From: Stropharia rugosoannulata
Lineage: Eukaryota; Basidiomycota; Agaricomycetes; Agaricales; Strophariaceae
Reading direction: 5' to 3'
Assembly: GCA_028532985.1 (NCBI GenBank)
Contig: JANCIK010000007.1
Coordinates: forward strand, 248,001-312,000
DNA: 64,000 bases
Of this stretch, positions 10,522 to 21,594 are shown piece by piece. The notes below the pieces were generated by a model. That model did no database searches and was not told the DNA's origin. It saw only the letters and a program-made list of their open reading frames with translations. Within the stretch, counting starts at the first letter, position 1, and each line of letters begins with the position of its first letter. The position numbers were made by a program, and so were the translations under genes.

Positions 10522-11872
10522 CGTGGTTTGTGGAAGAGAACCGTCGCCAAACACGACCAAGCCCCTGATCATTTATCATCATTACGAGGCTATGTCTGGG
10601 GAATTGTAGGGATTGTCTTCTAAAATATTATTCAATGTTCACAAGACTGCTATCTACATCTATAGCGAAGCCTGTTGATGGCAACGATGCAATAATTTCT
10701 ATTAAGTACATAGATCGTCGTAGACGTCGTTGGTTACAAACCCCAGAACACATCAGTAAAATTATGGAGATAAGATTATTTGGAGCTGACGTCATCTCTC
10801 TGCGTCCTTTCTTTAGTTCACTAGAGAGAAATGAATGGGTAAGAAATCGAATTCTACCTAAGGTATTATGTATTAACTCAAGATAGAGGACGAGAACGAT
10901 CACATTAACGATTTAATCACATCTCGGAAGAAACTTGAGTTGGTCGAAAAACTGCGTCTACATCGCCAAATCACCATGACCCACCTACCAACACCGATAT
11001 GCAGAGGACCAGGGAAGTATGCAAATGCCAACCACAGTTCATATTCATAAAAGTGAGCAAGATGCATGATGCATGCCCAAGTAATAGTACACAGTTATAC
11101 GGACGTGTCTAAGTGAATCGTAATCCAGCCATCAAAAGAGTTATAAAAAAAATAAGCGTACTTATCAAGAACGCAAGCACGCAATCATGAATCAATGATA
11201 CATACGTACAAAAAGGAAATGTGTCATTAAAGAGCCCAGAGGAATTAATCGTAAGTGAGTTTTAACTTTAGCGTGTCATCGTGTGTTTACCGTTGCGTGA
11301 TGGATAATGGATGATACAGGAGCAGGGTGATGAAAACAGATGTGTATGATATGGAATCCCAGAAGTGCCATTGGATAGCCAGGTCTAGTGATTGCACAGG
11401 AGTCGATGGCTGTGGCCAGGACAGATGAATGGATGAGTGAACGAGTGAATGTGAATGACGGCAGAGTAGACAAGCTTTTCCCGATGAAACCAACGCTAGA
11501 AATAAAAAAAGAAGCGGGGCCAAGTAAAGAGACCAGAACGCAGAAAGGGGACATTGCACTCCTGAAGAATAGTGGATGATGCTGGGGAGAGTGGGGATAT
11601 TAAAAGTGCACAATAATATGGCTGTCAAATGATGATGAACAAAGGCGTTGATAATTGGCTGATGGATGGGTGATCATGAGGCGTCATGAATAGTGGAAGA
11701 TAGATGCAATGCGAAGCGTGTAGTGTTTGATTATTGATAAAAATACATTTGATGCTATCTTGATGTTCGTAGGGGTGAGGGCGGGCGAAGACGATCGAGA
11801 GGGGTGCAAAGTGGAGACCAAAGAACGGATGGGGGAAGAGAGGAAAGAAGGGCGGCATAAAGCCAAGGAAGA
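10522..11872. other. Intergenic, nothing recognised
   Basis: Promoter of the eIF4E gene on the left and, towards 11.2-11.87 kb, probably the 3' untranslated region of the minus-strand gene that follows. Short frames (for example 10635-10886, +) show no family signal. Confidence 0.5.
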
Positions 11873-13846
11873 CTATGAGCCCCACGGTGCGTTGAACCCT
11901 GTCCGCCGTTTCCCCAAGTTGCTCCTACCAGACCCAAATCCTGCTCGGTCAGAGTTCATGAGCCCAATAGAGGACTCTAGTTCATCGTCGTCCGAGAGCT
12001 GGCTCCCGCGGCCCCGGCGAGTCCAGCCAGCACCCCACTCCTGCGTGAACTCCCCATCCAGGTTGGTGTCGTCCCGGCGCGGAGCTGGTACGCGTGATAC
12101 CACGCTCGGAGGGCCGCCATTGACCACATGCACCCCGCTGCGGGCCACATATGCGCTCCCCGGCAATATGACCGACGCGATGTGCTTCAGGGTTCCTTGT
12201 CCACTTTGGCCCGCAGCGTCAGAGCCGAGATGTTTCCGCAGGCTTTTGATGGAGTTTTGGCGCTTAGGAGGGACGAGTATGCGCGCGAGGTTGAGCTCCC
12301 CATCGTCCTCGTCATCAGAGCTGGGAGCTCCGGCGTCCTGAGAGTCGCTCTCCGACTCGCCCTCTGCACCATATGGATCCACTTTCCTAGCAGCGTCGCG
12401 GCGTTGGTGGGCCCACATATCGCCCTCGACATGCGTGCGAGCCAAGCTTGGCAGTCGACCATTCTCCCCGTTCTTCCGCTTCCCACGACCGCGTTCCCTA
12501 AGCTTCTCCTTCGCACCGTCTCTTACGGGTGAGCCCATTCGACTTCCGGGAGCGCTCCTACACAACACCCTCGTCCGGGAAACCTCCCCTTCACTCCGGC
12601 CCGCTCGACCCCGCTCAATTTTGGACAACAACGGAGGTGGGGGAACAAGCAAGGCGTCGCCTTTAGCATACCTGGTATTTGTCTGGTCCGAGAGCCCACT
12701 ACGGGCGGAGATAGGTTGTCGAGGGCGGCGGGACGAAGCCTGCGACAATGAACTCCTAGTGGGCCGCAGAACTTGAACACGAGGCGGTTTGGACGCAGCG
12801 GATCCTGACGCGTGTCTGGAGTGATCGGACACGGCGAACTGGGCCGGCCCTCCAACATATGCACCACTGCCTCCGAAAAGTACAGCGCGTGCCACTGATT
12901 CCAGCCAACTCGGGGGCAGGGGAGGTTCATCTATGCTTTCTCCCTCGCCATTGCCACGCCTCTCGCAGGTAATCTCTTCATCGTTCAGATGTATGCGGGG
13001 CCTCGAGACTGAGTGTACAGGCGTAGAGTTGGGCCTCTCGGGCATGTTCTGTATAGAAGACATGTGTCGCAAGTATGCACCAGCTCGTGAAGGTCGAGGG
13101 GAAGCAATGTTATTATTAGAGGAACGGCTGATCGAACTGCGTGATGTCTGGCTCCGGAGCTGTGTCCCGTGGCGAATAATCAAAGGTGAATGCTCCTGGA
13201 ACTGAGTGATGGTGGGAGCAGGACTATTGGAATGGGAATAGGAGTGATGGGAAATGGCTTTGGGCGTCGGATCTGTCAGACTTTCAATGGAAGAAGTGAC
13301 ATTGGTAGGCGTGGTTGGGTCCCGGGATTCAAAGCTTGATTGCGTCCCGTTCCGTCTCGTGTAGCGCTGAGTCAGCGGAGACTGAGGTGGAGAGTACGCT
13401 TGTGGAGAGGTCGTAAACATAGGCTCCGAGCTCTCGTCCGGCGCGTTCAAATTGGCCCTCGCCGCTGCGGCACTAGGAATGAGATTCGCGAAGAAGCCTA
13501 CGACCGCCTCCATCCCGTCCTTCATGCTAAGCCGCTTGTCGTCTGGGACGCCGTTGATATTCCTGTGACCATCTGAGCGCTCGGACTCTGGCGTGAATAT
13601 CCGCGTCTCTTTGTATCCCGCCTCCTTTAACAAATCCTCCAATGTCTCGTACTTCTTGGATGTGCCCCTTCTGTGCCGAGGAACCCGTCCCAAATCAGGA
13701 TAACGTGTACGATTCCGACTCGCCTGCGGAGGCGTGGTCGGTTCAGGAGGAGAACTCGAGTTGGACAGTGAGTTAGAGGTTGATTCTGTCATAGAAGGCG
13801 ACGAATGCGGTGGCGAGGCGGATGTGGGTGTTAAGCCATAGTCCAT
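11873..13846 (-). CDS. Conserved protein of unknown function, serine/proline-rich
   Basis: Uninterrupted 657-residue frame starting MDYGLTPTSAS. It is largely low-complexity (Ser, Pro, Arg) and probably disordered, with one ordered-looking segment near residues 45-110 (RYPDLGRVPRHRRGTSKKYETLEDLLKEAGYKETRIF, then MEAVVGFFANLIP). Codon use is GC-rich like the neighbouring housekeeping gene. I do not recognise a domain. The upstream 13.85-14.5 kb contains donor/acceptor-like sites and probably holds a spliced 5' leader. Function cannot be stated. Confidence 0.7.
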   Translation of the reverse strand: MDYGLTPTSASPPHSSPSMTESTSNSLSNSSSPPEPTTPPQASRNRTRYPDLGRVPRHRRGTSKKYETLEDLLKEAGYKETRIFTPESERSDGHRNINGVPDDKRLSMKDGMEAVVGFFANLIPSAAAARANLNAPDESSEPMFTTSPQAYSPPQSPLTQRYTRRNGTQSSFESRDPTTPTNVTSSIESLTDPTPKAISHHSYSHSNSPAPTITQFQEHSPLIIRHGTQLRSQTSRSSISRSSNNNIASPRPSRAGAYLRHMSSIQNMPERPNSTPVHSVSRPRIHLNDEEITCERRGNGEGESIDEPPLPPSWLESVARAVLFGGSGAYVGGPAQFAVSDHSRHASGSAASKPPRVQVLRPTRSSLSQASSRRPRQPISARSGLSDQTNTRYAKGDALLVPPPPLLSKIERGRAGRSEGEVSRTRVLCRSAPGSRMGSPVRDGAKEKLRERGRGKRKNGENGRLPSLARTHVEGDMWAHQRRDAARKVDPYGAEGESESDSQDAGAPSSDDEDDGELNLARILVPPKRQNSIKSLRKHLGSDAAGQSGQGTLKHIASVILPGSAYVARSGVHVVNGGPPSVVSRVPAPRRDDTNLDGEFTQEWGAGWTRRGRGSQLSDDDELESSIGLMNSDRAGFGSGRSNLGKRRTGFNAPWGS

Positions 13847-14734
13847 AGTCTAGTAAGTCCTGTTATAATTTCCCCGCGAGCAGTGAGGCTGTTTCGTACC
13901 TGATCACTGCCTCCTGTATTCTGCCTGACAGCGTCATGGTTAGAACTGGCATACATGGCGGTGGCTCCTAATAAGCAGTTTCAAGATAATAGTTGTCGTC
14001 GACAGCTGTGGCTGGGGCAGCCCGGCACTTTCAATCTAAATCCACTGGATATCAGAGGGCCTGGGGCACGTCGTGGACAGGGATAGAGATGAGGGCCTGC
14101 AGGATGATGGTCAGGAGGAAGTTTGGGACGAAGATGATTTCAGACTGAATTTCCCCACGTGTTGTTGCTTACCTTATCCGCTCATTGCCGGCAGTCAGTT
14201 ATGTATGATGCGTATTCGAGGTCATTTTTGCCAAACTTTTGGAGCTATTCATGACAATATCCGGAAAATATGACTGGTCAAGTATGGGAATATTCGGAGT
14301 TGCACCAGCAAACGAAGACGCATAAGCCCAGAGTACTAGAAACTGGGCAGAAAAACACTTAGAAAACACTGGAAGAAGCTCAGCTACAGCCCAGAGAGAA
14401 CAAGAGACACTTACGAGTACATGAAACTGATTGGGTATATGGGATCAGGTAGCAAACGAGATGGTGGAAGGGAGGAGAGAAACAAATGGGCAGGGTTGTG
14501 AGGGGGGAACAGTTTCGGACCGGGCCTTGAATGTTCTGAACGTTAATCCCGGGCAGCGTCAGGTCCGTCTCTAGAGTACTATAACCTCTATGAGCCTTGA
14601 CCAGTTCTATTTTTCAACTAAACTAAACCGCGCTGTGGTGAGCATGTCCCATGCTCAAACGTGGATAATACCTAACTAAACAAAATTACTTGAAAGTACA
14701 GTAGTTAAGTGCTCTGAGTAGATACTATGGCCGT
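13847..14734. other. Intergenic: leader of unknown gene and 3' flank of F-box B
   Basis: No coding feature is supported. The segment 13.85-14.5 kb lies upstream of the 657-residue protein and is probably its promoter and leader; the rest is the 3' side of F-box copy B. Confidence 0.45.
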
Positions 14735-16213
14735 TTACTGACCCGAATCGCCAGTATTTGCTCCTTTATCAGATACTGTATATGTTACTGTGATCGAGTT
14801 ACTGCCTTCATTATCATGCTCGTCAATCCATTGGGTGAGTTTTTCACAAGGCTGTGGGCCCAGAATGAGGTGTACTGAAGACAAGTCAGCATGGTAACCT
14901 TCCCCTTTTGCTTTTTCGTACTCGTCTATTAAAATCATTAGGTGTTCCACATGCGAATACCACCCATCGAAGACAATAGCGCTTAAATATGGCCGCTCCA
15001 CTTCAAGACCCGGATAGCCAGCGAGCCAACGGATAAATTTATACTCCATTGAATCAGGACAGTTTGAGATATAAAGGTTCGTCGATGGAAAAGCGCTAAC
15101 GGCGTGATAGAGCGAGCCATTGAGCGAGTCATATCGATCTGTGGAAGGTTGTGGAATATCTATCAGCTCAAGGGATATCCCAAGAATGCGATATCCACGA
15201 ATATCACGGCCGAGATCGGGAATATAACAGTTCTTGAAGGTCAAAGTTACGGCTTCTGTGATGGCGGTGTTGTAGAAAAATGCCGTGATGAAGTTCGCAG
15301 TGACCTTCTCCAATATCAGCTTGTTCATTCGTAGTTCATGAACTCGTGGATCGCTTTTGGTTGGGTAGTGGTCTAAACGAAAGTTGGAGAACTTGATGAC
15401 GTCAAATTCCCCTGATATTGCTTCAAGTGAATCGAGGAGAAATGGTATACTCGTCTCCCAGCCTGATGCGTCTGGTACGCAAAACATAAAGAGGTCCACC
15501 GAAAGAGTAGTTCCCATCTTTGAAGCCGTCCGGAAGCTTTTCAACCAGCCTCTACCCAATGAACACATTTGCATGAAGCTGTAGCCAGTTAACGTTATCT
15601 TTTTCAAATGTGGGAAGTAGGTCGATCTAGAAACAGTGTTTGAGATGGCTTCTATATCAATGTCGATTTCCCTTTCGTCAAGTTCGGTCTGGTCAATCGC
15701 CGCCTTTAGCCAAAGCTTCTTCAGGAAAGGAAGATACTGTATCATCATCGTGGCCGCGCAAGGGAGCGCCCACTGGTAAATGAGGTCGAATGTAATGGAT
15801 TGACATAGCGAAATTGCTCCGGATGCTCGTAGTTCCCTAAAGACCATGTCTGTCCGTGCTTTCTCCTTATCGTCGAAACCGCGTAATAGTTGCCAGTCCG
15901 CTCTATTTAGGCTCGAAAAGACGATGAGGTCGAAAGTCATGATTTGTTCGTCATCAACACCCTTGATTAGAGCAAACACGCTGAGGAAGGGCGTCGGGTC
16001 GGTTGCCACATCAATGACAGTTTGCTTCCAGAACAAACGGCGTGATAATAGGATCTTGAGCCAACGCATGCAGACACATGCTACGTTGAGAGGAAAGATT
16101 GATCTACTTGGCTTTGGTTCAACTTCGCTACTAGCTTCAAGAGTCTCGCCTGGCAGTAGCTGATGGAAGATTAAGTCCAAGACTTCCGTAGGAAGACTGT
16201 GGATATTGGCCAT
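14735..16213 (-). CDS. F-box-like protein, copy B
   Basis: Intronless paralogue of the gene at 5017-6501 in opposite orientation. The start MANIHSLPTEVLDLIFHQLLP at 16213 aligns with copy A; an in-frame ATG 18 nt upstream (16231) is possible but has no counterpart there. The F-box-like segment, the block FDLIYQWALPCAATMMIQ, the block GYSFMQMCSLGRGWL and the block KLILEKVTANFITAFFYNT are conserved nearly residue for residue. Divergence rises in the last 90 residues. Both copies keep full-length frames, so both are probably under selection. Likely role as in copy A: an adaptor of an SCF-type ubiquitin ligase (inferred from the motif only). Confidence 0.8.
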   Translation of the reverse strand: MANIHSLPTEVLDLIFHQLLPGETLEASSEVEPKPSRSIFPLNVACVCMRWLKILLSRRLFWKQTVIDVATDPTPFLSVFALIKGVDDEQIMTFDLIVFSSLNRADWQLLRGFDDKEKARTDMVFRELRASGAISLCQSITFDLIYQWALPCAATMMIQYLPFLKKLWLKAAIDQTELDEREIDIDIEAISNTVSRSTYFPHLKKITLTGYSFMQMCSLGRGWLKSFRTASKMGTTLSVDLFMFCVPDASGWETSIPFLLDSLEAISGEFDVIKFSNFRLDHYPTKSDPRVHELRMNKLILEKVTANFITAFFYNTAITEAVTLTFKNCYIPDLGRDIRGYRILGISLELIDIPQPSTDRYDSLNGSLYHAVSAFPSTNLYISNCPDSMEYKFIRWLAGYPGLEVERPYLSAIVFDGWYSHVEHLMILIDEYEKAKGEGYHADLSSVHLILGPQPCEKLTQWIDEHDNEGSNSITVTYTVSDKGANTGDSGQ

Positions 16214-16334
16214 TGTTGGATGGTACCCCAAGATCTAGTAGAGGCGGCAGAGAGTAGAAGGCATAACTTACGACCTGGAGCCGTTCAAGTGCTGTTGGCA
16301 AATGTAAACAGTGCCGCGTGTCTACGGTTGAACT

Positions 16335-16357
16335 AACGGATCATTCAATGATCCGTT
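16335..16357. repeat. Perfect 11-bp inverted repeat, 1-nt spacer
   Basis: AACGGATCATT, one base, then its exact reverse complement. It lies about 125 bp upstream of F-box copy B. The corresponding upstream position of copy A has only one arm (AACGGATCAT near 4857), so the second arm was gained in B or lost in A. Confidence 0.8.
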
Positions 16358-16793
16358 ATGCGGTCCGGAGGAGATGCTGAACGACCTTGCAAGTTGCAAC
16401 AAGCATGGCGATACCATGAGGTCAACTTCATACATTTCCGAACGAATAACTCTTAAATAATGCCAAAAAGATGTGAAGTTATAAGCTGGACTTCAAATAT
16501 GTCGATTCATTGCGTCTGGAAAGCAGAAATTAGCAAAACAAAAAACAATGATGTAATCTCTCAGCAAGCTTTATCGACACTCGTTAACTAGATATCAGTT
16601 AAGGTCGAGGCAGGAACTGCTGAATTATGGGTAAAAGATCAACTAACAAATTTCGAGCTTCCAATTACATTCACTGAAGTGCTTCAACATACAAAAGCTT
16701 TGACGAGTACTGTGGCAATTAGTAGGAAGAGGGATGCTTGAGGAGAGTCTGTTAAAGGCAAAATATCAGAAATAATGCATGTAGTTGAACAAG
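16358..16793. other. Intergenic between F-box B and SDR2
   Basis: Shared upstream homology with F-box copy A at its left edge, then AT-rich sequence that presumably includes the 3' end of the SDR transcript. No gene seen. Confidence 0.45.
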
Positions 16794-18051
16794 TCAACGT
16801 ACCCCTCCGTCAATCAGCACAGTTTCGCCGTTCACAAACCAGTTGGCCACTAAGAATAACACAAGCGCGCCCATGTCATACCGGGACCCGCCAGGTCTGT
16901 TAACGGGCACCTCAAACACCAGTTTGGTATCGGGAGAAATGGTAGAAATGCCTCGCTCATCTGTGTTTCCAGGATTTGACATCTACGTAGTTGAAGTGAA
17001 AATATTATTTGGAGGATACAAATTCGGATAGGCGCCCATAACTGCTTACCTCTGATGGAAAAACCCCTATTTTTTATGATACATAATATGAGAAGACCTG
17101 CAGTGTTGAACAAGAATGCACGGACCTGGAGCAATACCGTTAACTCGGATTCCGAGTGGGAGTAACTCATGCGCCAAAGATGACGTTGCATGTCCAATGG
17201 CGCTCTTTGAGAACATGTATGGGTACGTAAACCCGGCCGTCGCGGCGTCCTGTTACCGACTCAGCACAACCTCCCGCATTCTTTCTAGAGTGACTGACCT
17301 TTGTCCACCCGTTCATGCTGCTCGTCATGATCACTTGCGGCACAAAGCGCTGCCCACCGGGACTGAGTTTCCACTTCTCCAGCAGTGGCAAGAAGGCGAA
17401 CGTGAGCCAGTACGGGCCGACCGCGTTCGTATGGAATGAGTTGGTGAAGTGCTCCTCTGACACGGGGTCAAAGAGCGCCTTGACGAACGCATCGGCGGTC
17501 GCTGGCTGCTCCGGGCTGAACCCAGTGGGCCGCACGAAGGTGCCTGTAAGTATCCCGGCGTTGTTGAACAGAACCGAGATGCCGTTTTGCTCCTTCTCGC
17601 CTACAAGCGCTGCGATTCTGCTCGCTTCGGCCTGCCGTGGAGGTCAATTCAGTGAGATCATAAGCATAGAGGATGCGGGAGCCGCACCTTCCGACGTATA
17701 TCTCCCTGTACTGCAACAATACTGCCCATATTTTCCTTCGTGCCATCGTTATATATCTTTGCGATCCTGGGTCAGAGGTAATTGAGCACTTGCAATCATC
17801 GGGAGACCGATTCTCTGCACCTGTCCAGTTCCTTCTGCTCTGGGCCTACGATATATACCTTCGCACCGTTTGCCACCAACGTCGATGTAATCATGAGTCC
17901 GATACCCTACATTAGAGCATGGATCAGCCTTGATCTAGCTGGCTATTATTACACTTACCGTGCCACCCCCAGTGACGACGGCGACCACACCGCGGAGGTC
18001 GAACATCTTGCTTGCGGTAAGCCCATCTAGGATTTCGGAGGTGCTTGACAT
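16794..18051 (-). CDS. Short-chain dehydrogenase/reductase, paralogue 2
   Basis: Classical SDR, resembling fungal 3-oxoacyl-reductase/rhamnolipid-reductase-like proteins; substrate unknown. Seven exons were assembled on the minus strand: 17959-18051, 17821-17906, 17688-17766, 17299-17631, 17126-17249, 17050-17066 and 16794-16982, total 921 nt (306 residues) with consistent phases. Motifs: cofactor site TGGGTGIG, NNAG, catalytic-serine segment MTSSMNGW, Y-x3-K in YMFSK, RVNGIAPG, and the C-terminal LIDGGVR that closes the family. The sixth exon is only 17 nt. A TATATAA sequence (18118-18124) sits about 70 bp upstream of the start. The first six exon lengths (93, 86, 79, 333, 124, 17) are identical in the paralogue at 25.6 kb. 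Confidence 0.88.
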
Positions 18052-19514
18052 GTCTGTCTAGAGAACTACTCAAAATCGTTTTTGGATGGAATAATCCGTT
18101 ATCGTCTTTGGCGAGGGTTATATACTTGTGTAATAGACGATTTCTCGAGTCAAGTCTAGATAGCCAGCGGCCCCGCTCAACTGCGGCCGATGACGTCGTG
18201 TTATGAATCTTTGCTCTTGGAATTATAAATCACTGGCTTCCAGAAGACGGTCATCTTGTCTCAGATACTTGCCGTTATAGACGTCGAGGCCATCCTTATT
18301 TGAGGGTTCGTCATCGATCCGTAAGACTGCTGTGCCTCCCTGATGTGATACGGTGACTGTATCAACTCACAGACAAAGGATATTGGGGTCGATATCATCA
18401 TGAGTTGGTTCACGTTTCAACTGAGGGAACGCAGTGGGAGTTAGGCCAAGGATATCTGAGTTTGAATATTCTGATTTTGCATGCCGACTCGGTTATTGCC
18501 GAGTCCTTCCGACTGTACTTCGCGTTTTTTTTTGCCGGGTAGCAGTGGTGTTGTTGTTTTTACTAGTGGTTCAAGGTGATACAGACTATTGCATAACTTA
18601 CTGTTAAAGATTCAATAAAAGTAAACTCATGTCATATCTAGGCCACTTTGCATGCCGTTTCGTCGGCAGTTGCACTACGTGACTGACGGTATCATGATGA
18701 TCTACCTAGGAGAACATTTTTATAATTGATTAATGCATCAAAAGTTGCATATCTTTCTCTCACCTGGACGAGTCAACCTAGAGCTTGGGCATGTCGTTGC
18801 CTTAGTCAACAATTAATTATGATCTCAAAGGTGCATCGTCAATATTGCCACTGATACACGTTAAGTTAAGCTTATTACAAAGTTGGCGCATGGTCGTTTA
18901 CTGCATGCTTTCAGGCGCCCACACGGGTACTATTTAGATCAACTTGACGATTTGAAAGACTGATGTGCCATGGACAATCTGCCTGATGATCATAAAATGA
19001 CATTGCCTTAATTTAATTTAGGCACATCGGAATGCTCGCGCAAACAAACACAGCCGTAAGTTCATGTATTAAATACTACATCTAGACCCCACGTTGGTGA
19101 TGAGGAAGTTCTATTGGGTCGAAGCCGTTGGCACACAACAAAACGCCAGCGCCCGAGTGCGTGGGGACCAGTGCCAAATAAAAGAAAAAGGAGTGGGAGG
19201 ACGGGTGAAAAGACCAGCGAGGGCTTTTGAGGGTATGTGCTGGCCTCTTAGTGGGAACGAGAGGGAAAGAGCATGAAGTACCGATATGGCGAGCTATGCT
19301 GTTTGCATTGAATTACGGGCGCGGGAATTTTATAATGAGTGGTTTGATATTTTGATCAAATCTCAGAGTAAGCTTATTTTCTCGATACTTATAGGCAGGC
19401 CCTACGCATCAGTCAAGGGCCCAATGTTTGAGAGAGAGATTTCAGTAGAGTGAGTGATTCTATTTGTAGGTGCAGGAAGAGACAATACAGAACTATTTGT
19501 ACAACTACGGCTGT
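18052..19514. other. Intergenic, nothing coding recognised
   Basis: Left end is the SDR2 promoter (TATATAA at 18118-18124). A short hairpin (GACTCGG, 6 nt, CCGAGTC) lies near 18485. The rest is AT-rich without a supported gene. Confidence 0.5.
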
Positions 19515-20236
19515 TTAAAACATTGTGTGGTCGGATTTCTTAGCGCCTTTTGATTTTGCCACAGCTTGCTTGTACGGTTCAGGGAGTTTGGAGTGTGCAT
19601 GCTTGTTGTACTCATCGATAGAATCGTGGTCATTTGGGTTCCCGATGTACAGGTGTGCGTTATCGTCATATTTCTTTGGGTTCCCATGTCGAGGAGTTTG
19701 AATAACGTTGCCATGCTTGTCCTTGAACTGCGCTGATACATGTATCTTTGGATCCCACGATCCCTTGCCGTGTGCCAGATTACTAGTGCAGTGAACCTCG
19801 TCAGCGAAATGTGTATCAATCGGGTACAATCGCAGATGAACTTACACAACCTCAGCAGATTGTGTACCAGGAGGCATTTTATTCCTTACAATCTTCTCGT
19901 GGAATGTCTCCACGTGTTTTCTGTTACTGCTGTGGAGTTCCAATCTGTCCATGGAATTGGCCGCATCGTGATATGAGCCCTTGCGAAATGTGACCTCTGG
20001 CTTTGGTTCATATTTCTTCCCCCTTGCTTCGAGCACAGCCTGAGAATCATCGTAACGAGTGTAGAGGTTACATGCGTCCTCCCGAGATGCAAGGTCGCTT
20101 CAATTAATCAGGTCAGTATAATAGCGTCCCAGGCTGCAGGTACGAGTGCTCACTTGGTGCTACGCTCCGGAACGGGAATGGCAGCGCCGAGCTGATAAAA
20201 GACAGTGGCAGAGGCAAGTACGGCAAAAAAACGCAT
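19515..20236 (-). CDS. Small secreted protein A, unknown family
   Basis: Predicted secreted protein of 200 residues from three exons (20154-20236, 19846-20097, 19515-19782; introns 56 and 63 bp). The start MRFFAVLASATVFYQLGAAIP is a clear signal peptide with cleavage probably near AIP/VPE. The mature part is rich in Lys, His, Asp and Asn, contains a single cysteine (DACNLY), and has a conserved pattern: GKKYEPKPEV..RKG..HDAANSMDRLELHS, SAEVVNLAHGKGSWDPKIHV, NVIQTPRHGN, YIGNPNDHD, YNKHAHSKLPEPYKQAVAK, ending HTMF. No known domain was recognised. A paralogue lies 3 kb away on the same strand. Being small and secreted it could act outside the hypha (effector-like or wall-associated); that is inference only. 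Confidence 0.82.
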
Positions 20237-20372
20237 AGTATAGGGTATAATTTAGATGAGAGATGTGGGAAGTGGGAAGTTATTTAGATTGGATGCTTTA
20301 GTGACCAGCACTATAAGTTGTTGTTGATGTACAGCGCAGCTGACGATGAGAACTAGGTAGATTCGGTGCAGT

Positions 20373-20380
20373 CTTTTATA
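20373..20380 (-). promoter_or_regulatory. TATA box (TATAAAAG) of secreted protein A
   Basis: TATAAAAG lies about 137 bp upstream of the start codon. The leader that follows (CATCGTCAGCTGCGCTGTAC and about 60 bp around it) is nearly the same as in paralogue B, so promoter and leader were duplicated with the gene. Confidence 0.65.
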
Positions 20381-21594
20381 CCATTTACTGTCCTAGCTGG
20401 TCGCCTCTTTTGGGTAATCTAAGTTCGAACTTGATCTCGGGCATTGAAGTGCGAAACACAGAAAATGTTTGCCTGAGTAATTATTATTCTCGCATCCATA
20501 CTCTATCAATCAGAGTGAGGTGTTAAGGGATCAATTTTTTGTGATTTCTTAAATACTTCTTCCATACCGGTGGGCCTATAGTACAATTACTCACTCCACA
20601 GCTTCTCATGTCAGGAGGTGACAGGCAAAGCAGAACATCACGTTGTAATACATAATAATAGATGTTTCATTAAACGATACTTGGGCATATACTACACTAC
20701 TATATCCAAGAGTTATTGAGACCGTTGTTATTTCTAGAAAGAGGTAATATAGGATACTACTCAAAATACACATTGGAGATTGCATAGATTCATAATGATA
20801 ACAGTAAACCACGCCATCTCTGGGACATTTGCATACGGTTTCTCCGTGTGGTGTACTACTGATTGAATCATGATGCATGATGAGGTGCAGTGGTACAGTC
20901 TTGTAATTGATGAATGCAACCAAGAATAACCTGCAAGAGCTAATCATAGAAAGCTTTCACATAGTACTAGGCACAGCTCGCTCGTTCAACTTTATTAATC
21001 AAACCCATGTAGTTTGTAAGTGTGATGTATGTGGTTGTTGCCATGGCATCATCCCTGCGAATTATTTGTCGTCGAATACCACAGTGCGAGGTTCCAGCAC
21101 CTTCATTACTGCGTTCTCGAACATCACGCACGCGACATCCAGCACGCCACCGACTTACAAACGAGTCCGACCGCTGGTGTGGTCGCCGCTGCGCAACGTT
21201 CCCGTTCCTGCTTATCCTGTGCTCCGTTTAAATTTAAGCTCCCCACTTCTATTAGAGCTGATTGTCTCGGACAACAACTTTGTACCGTACTGGCCGACTG
21301 ATTTCTCACGTAGAACGTGTTGCTTGATAAACTACTAAAAAATACATACTGATTAAATTCTTATGGGTATTCTTAGTTTCAGTTTCATATTCTGTCGGAA
21401 GATTGATTAGGCGAGAAAGTATGGGTTCACAATGATGATAGCATGGAAGAGAGCACGCCGTCTCCCTGTGGTTTCCACGTTGCGACAAGTCCGTGCCGAG
21501 TTTGGGTGTGTGAAAGCGGCCGGTCAATCTACGGTAAACGCCGAGACTGCTAGCTCCTACAAGCCATTCTCGTTGGTCAGAATAAACATAAGTC
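20381..21594. other. Intergenic, nothing recognised
   Basis: Upstream region of secreted protein A. A 143-codon plus-strand frame at 20907-21338 has no family signal or splice context and is not called as a gene. Confidence 0.45.

Noticed and set aside
18484..18506. Short hairpin as a terminator
   Set aside because: Seven-bp stem not near a gene end; intrinsic terminators of this type are bacterial.
20907..21338. 143-codon plus-strand frame with several Asn-Xaa-Ser/Thr
   Set aside because: No signal peptide, domain, paralogue or splice context.
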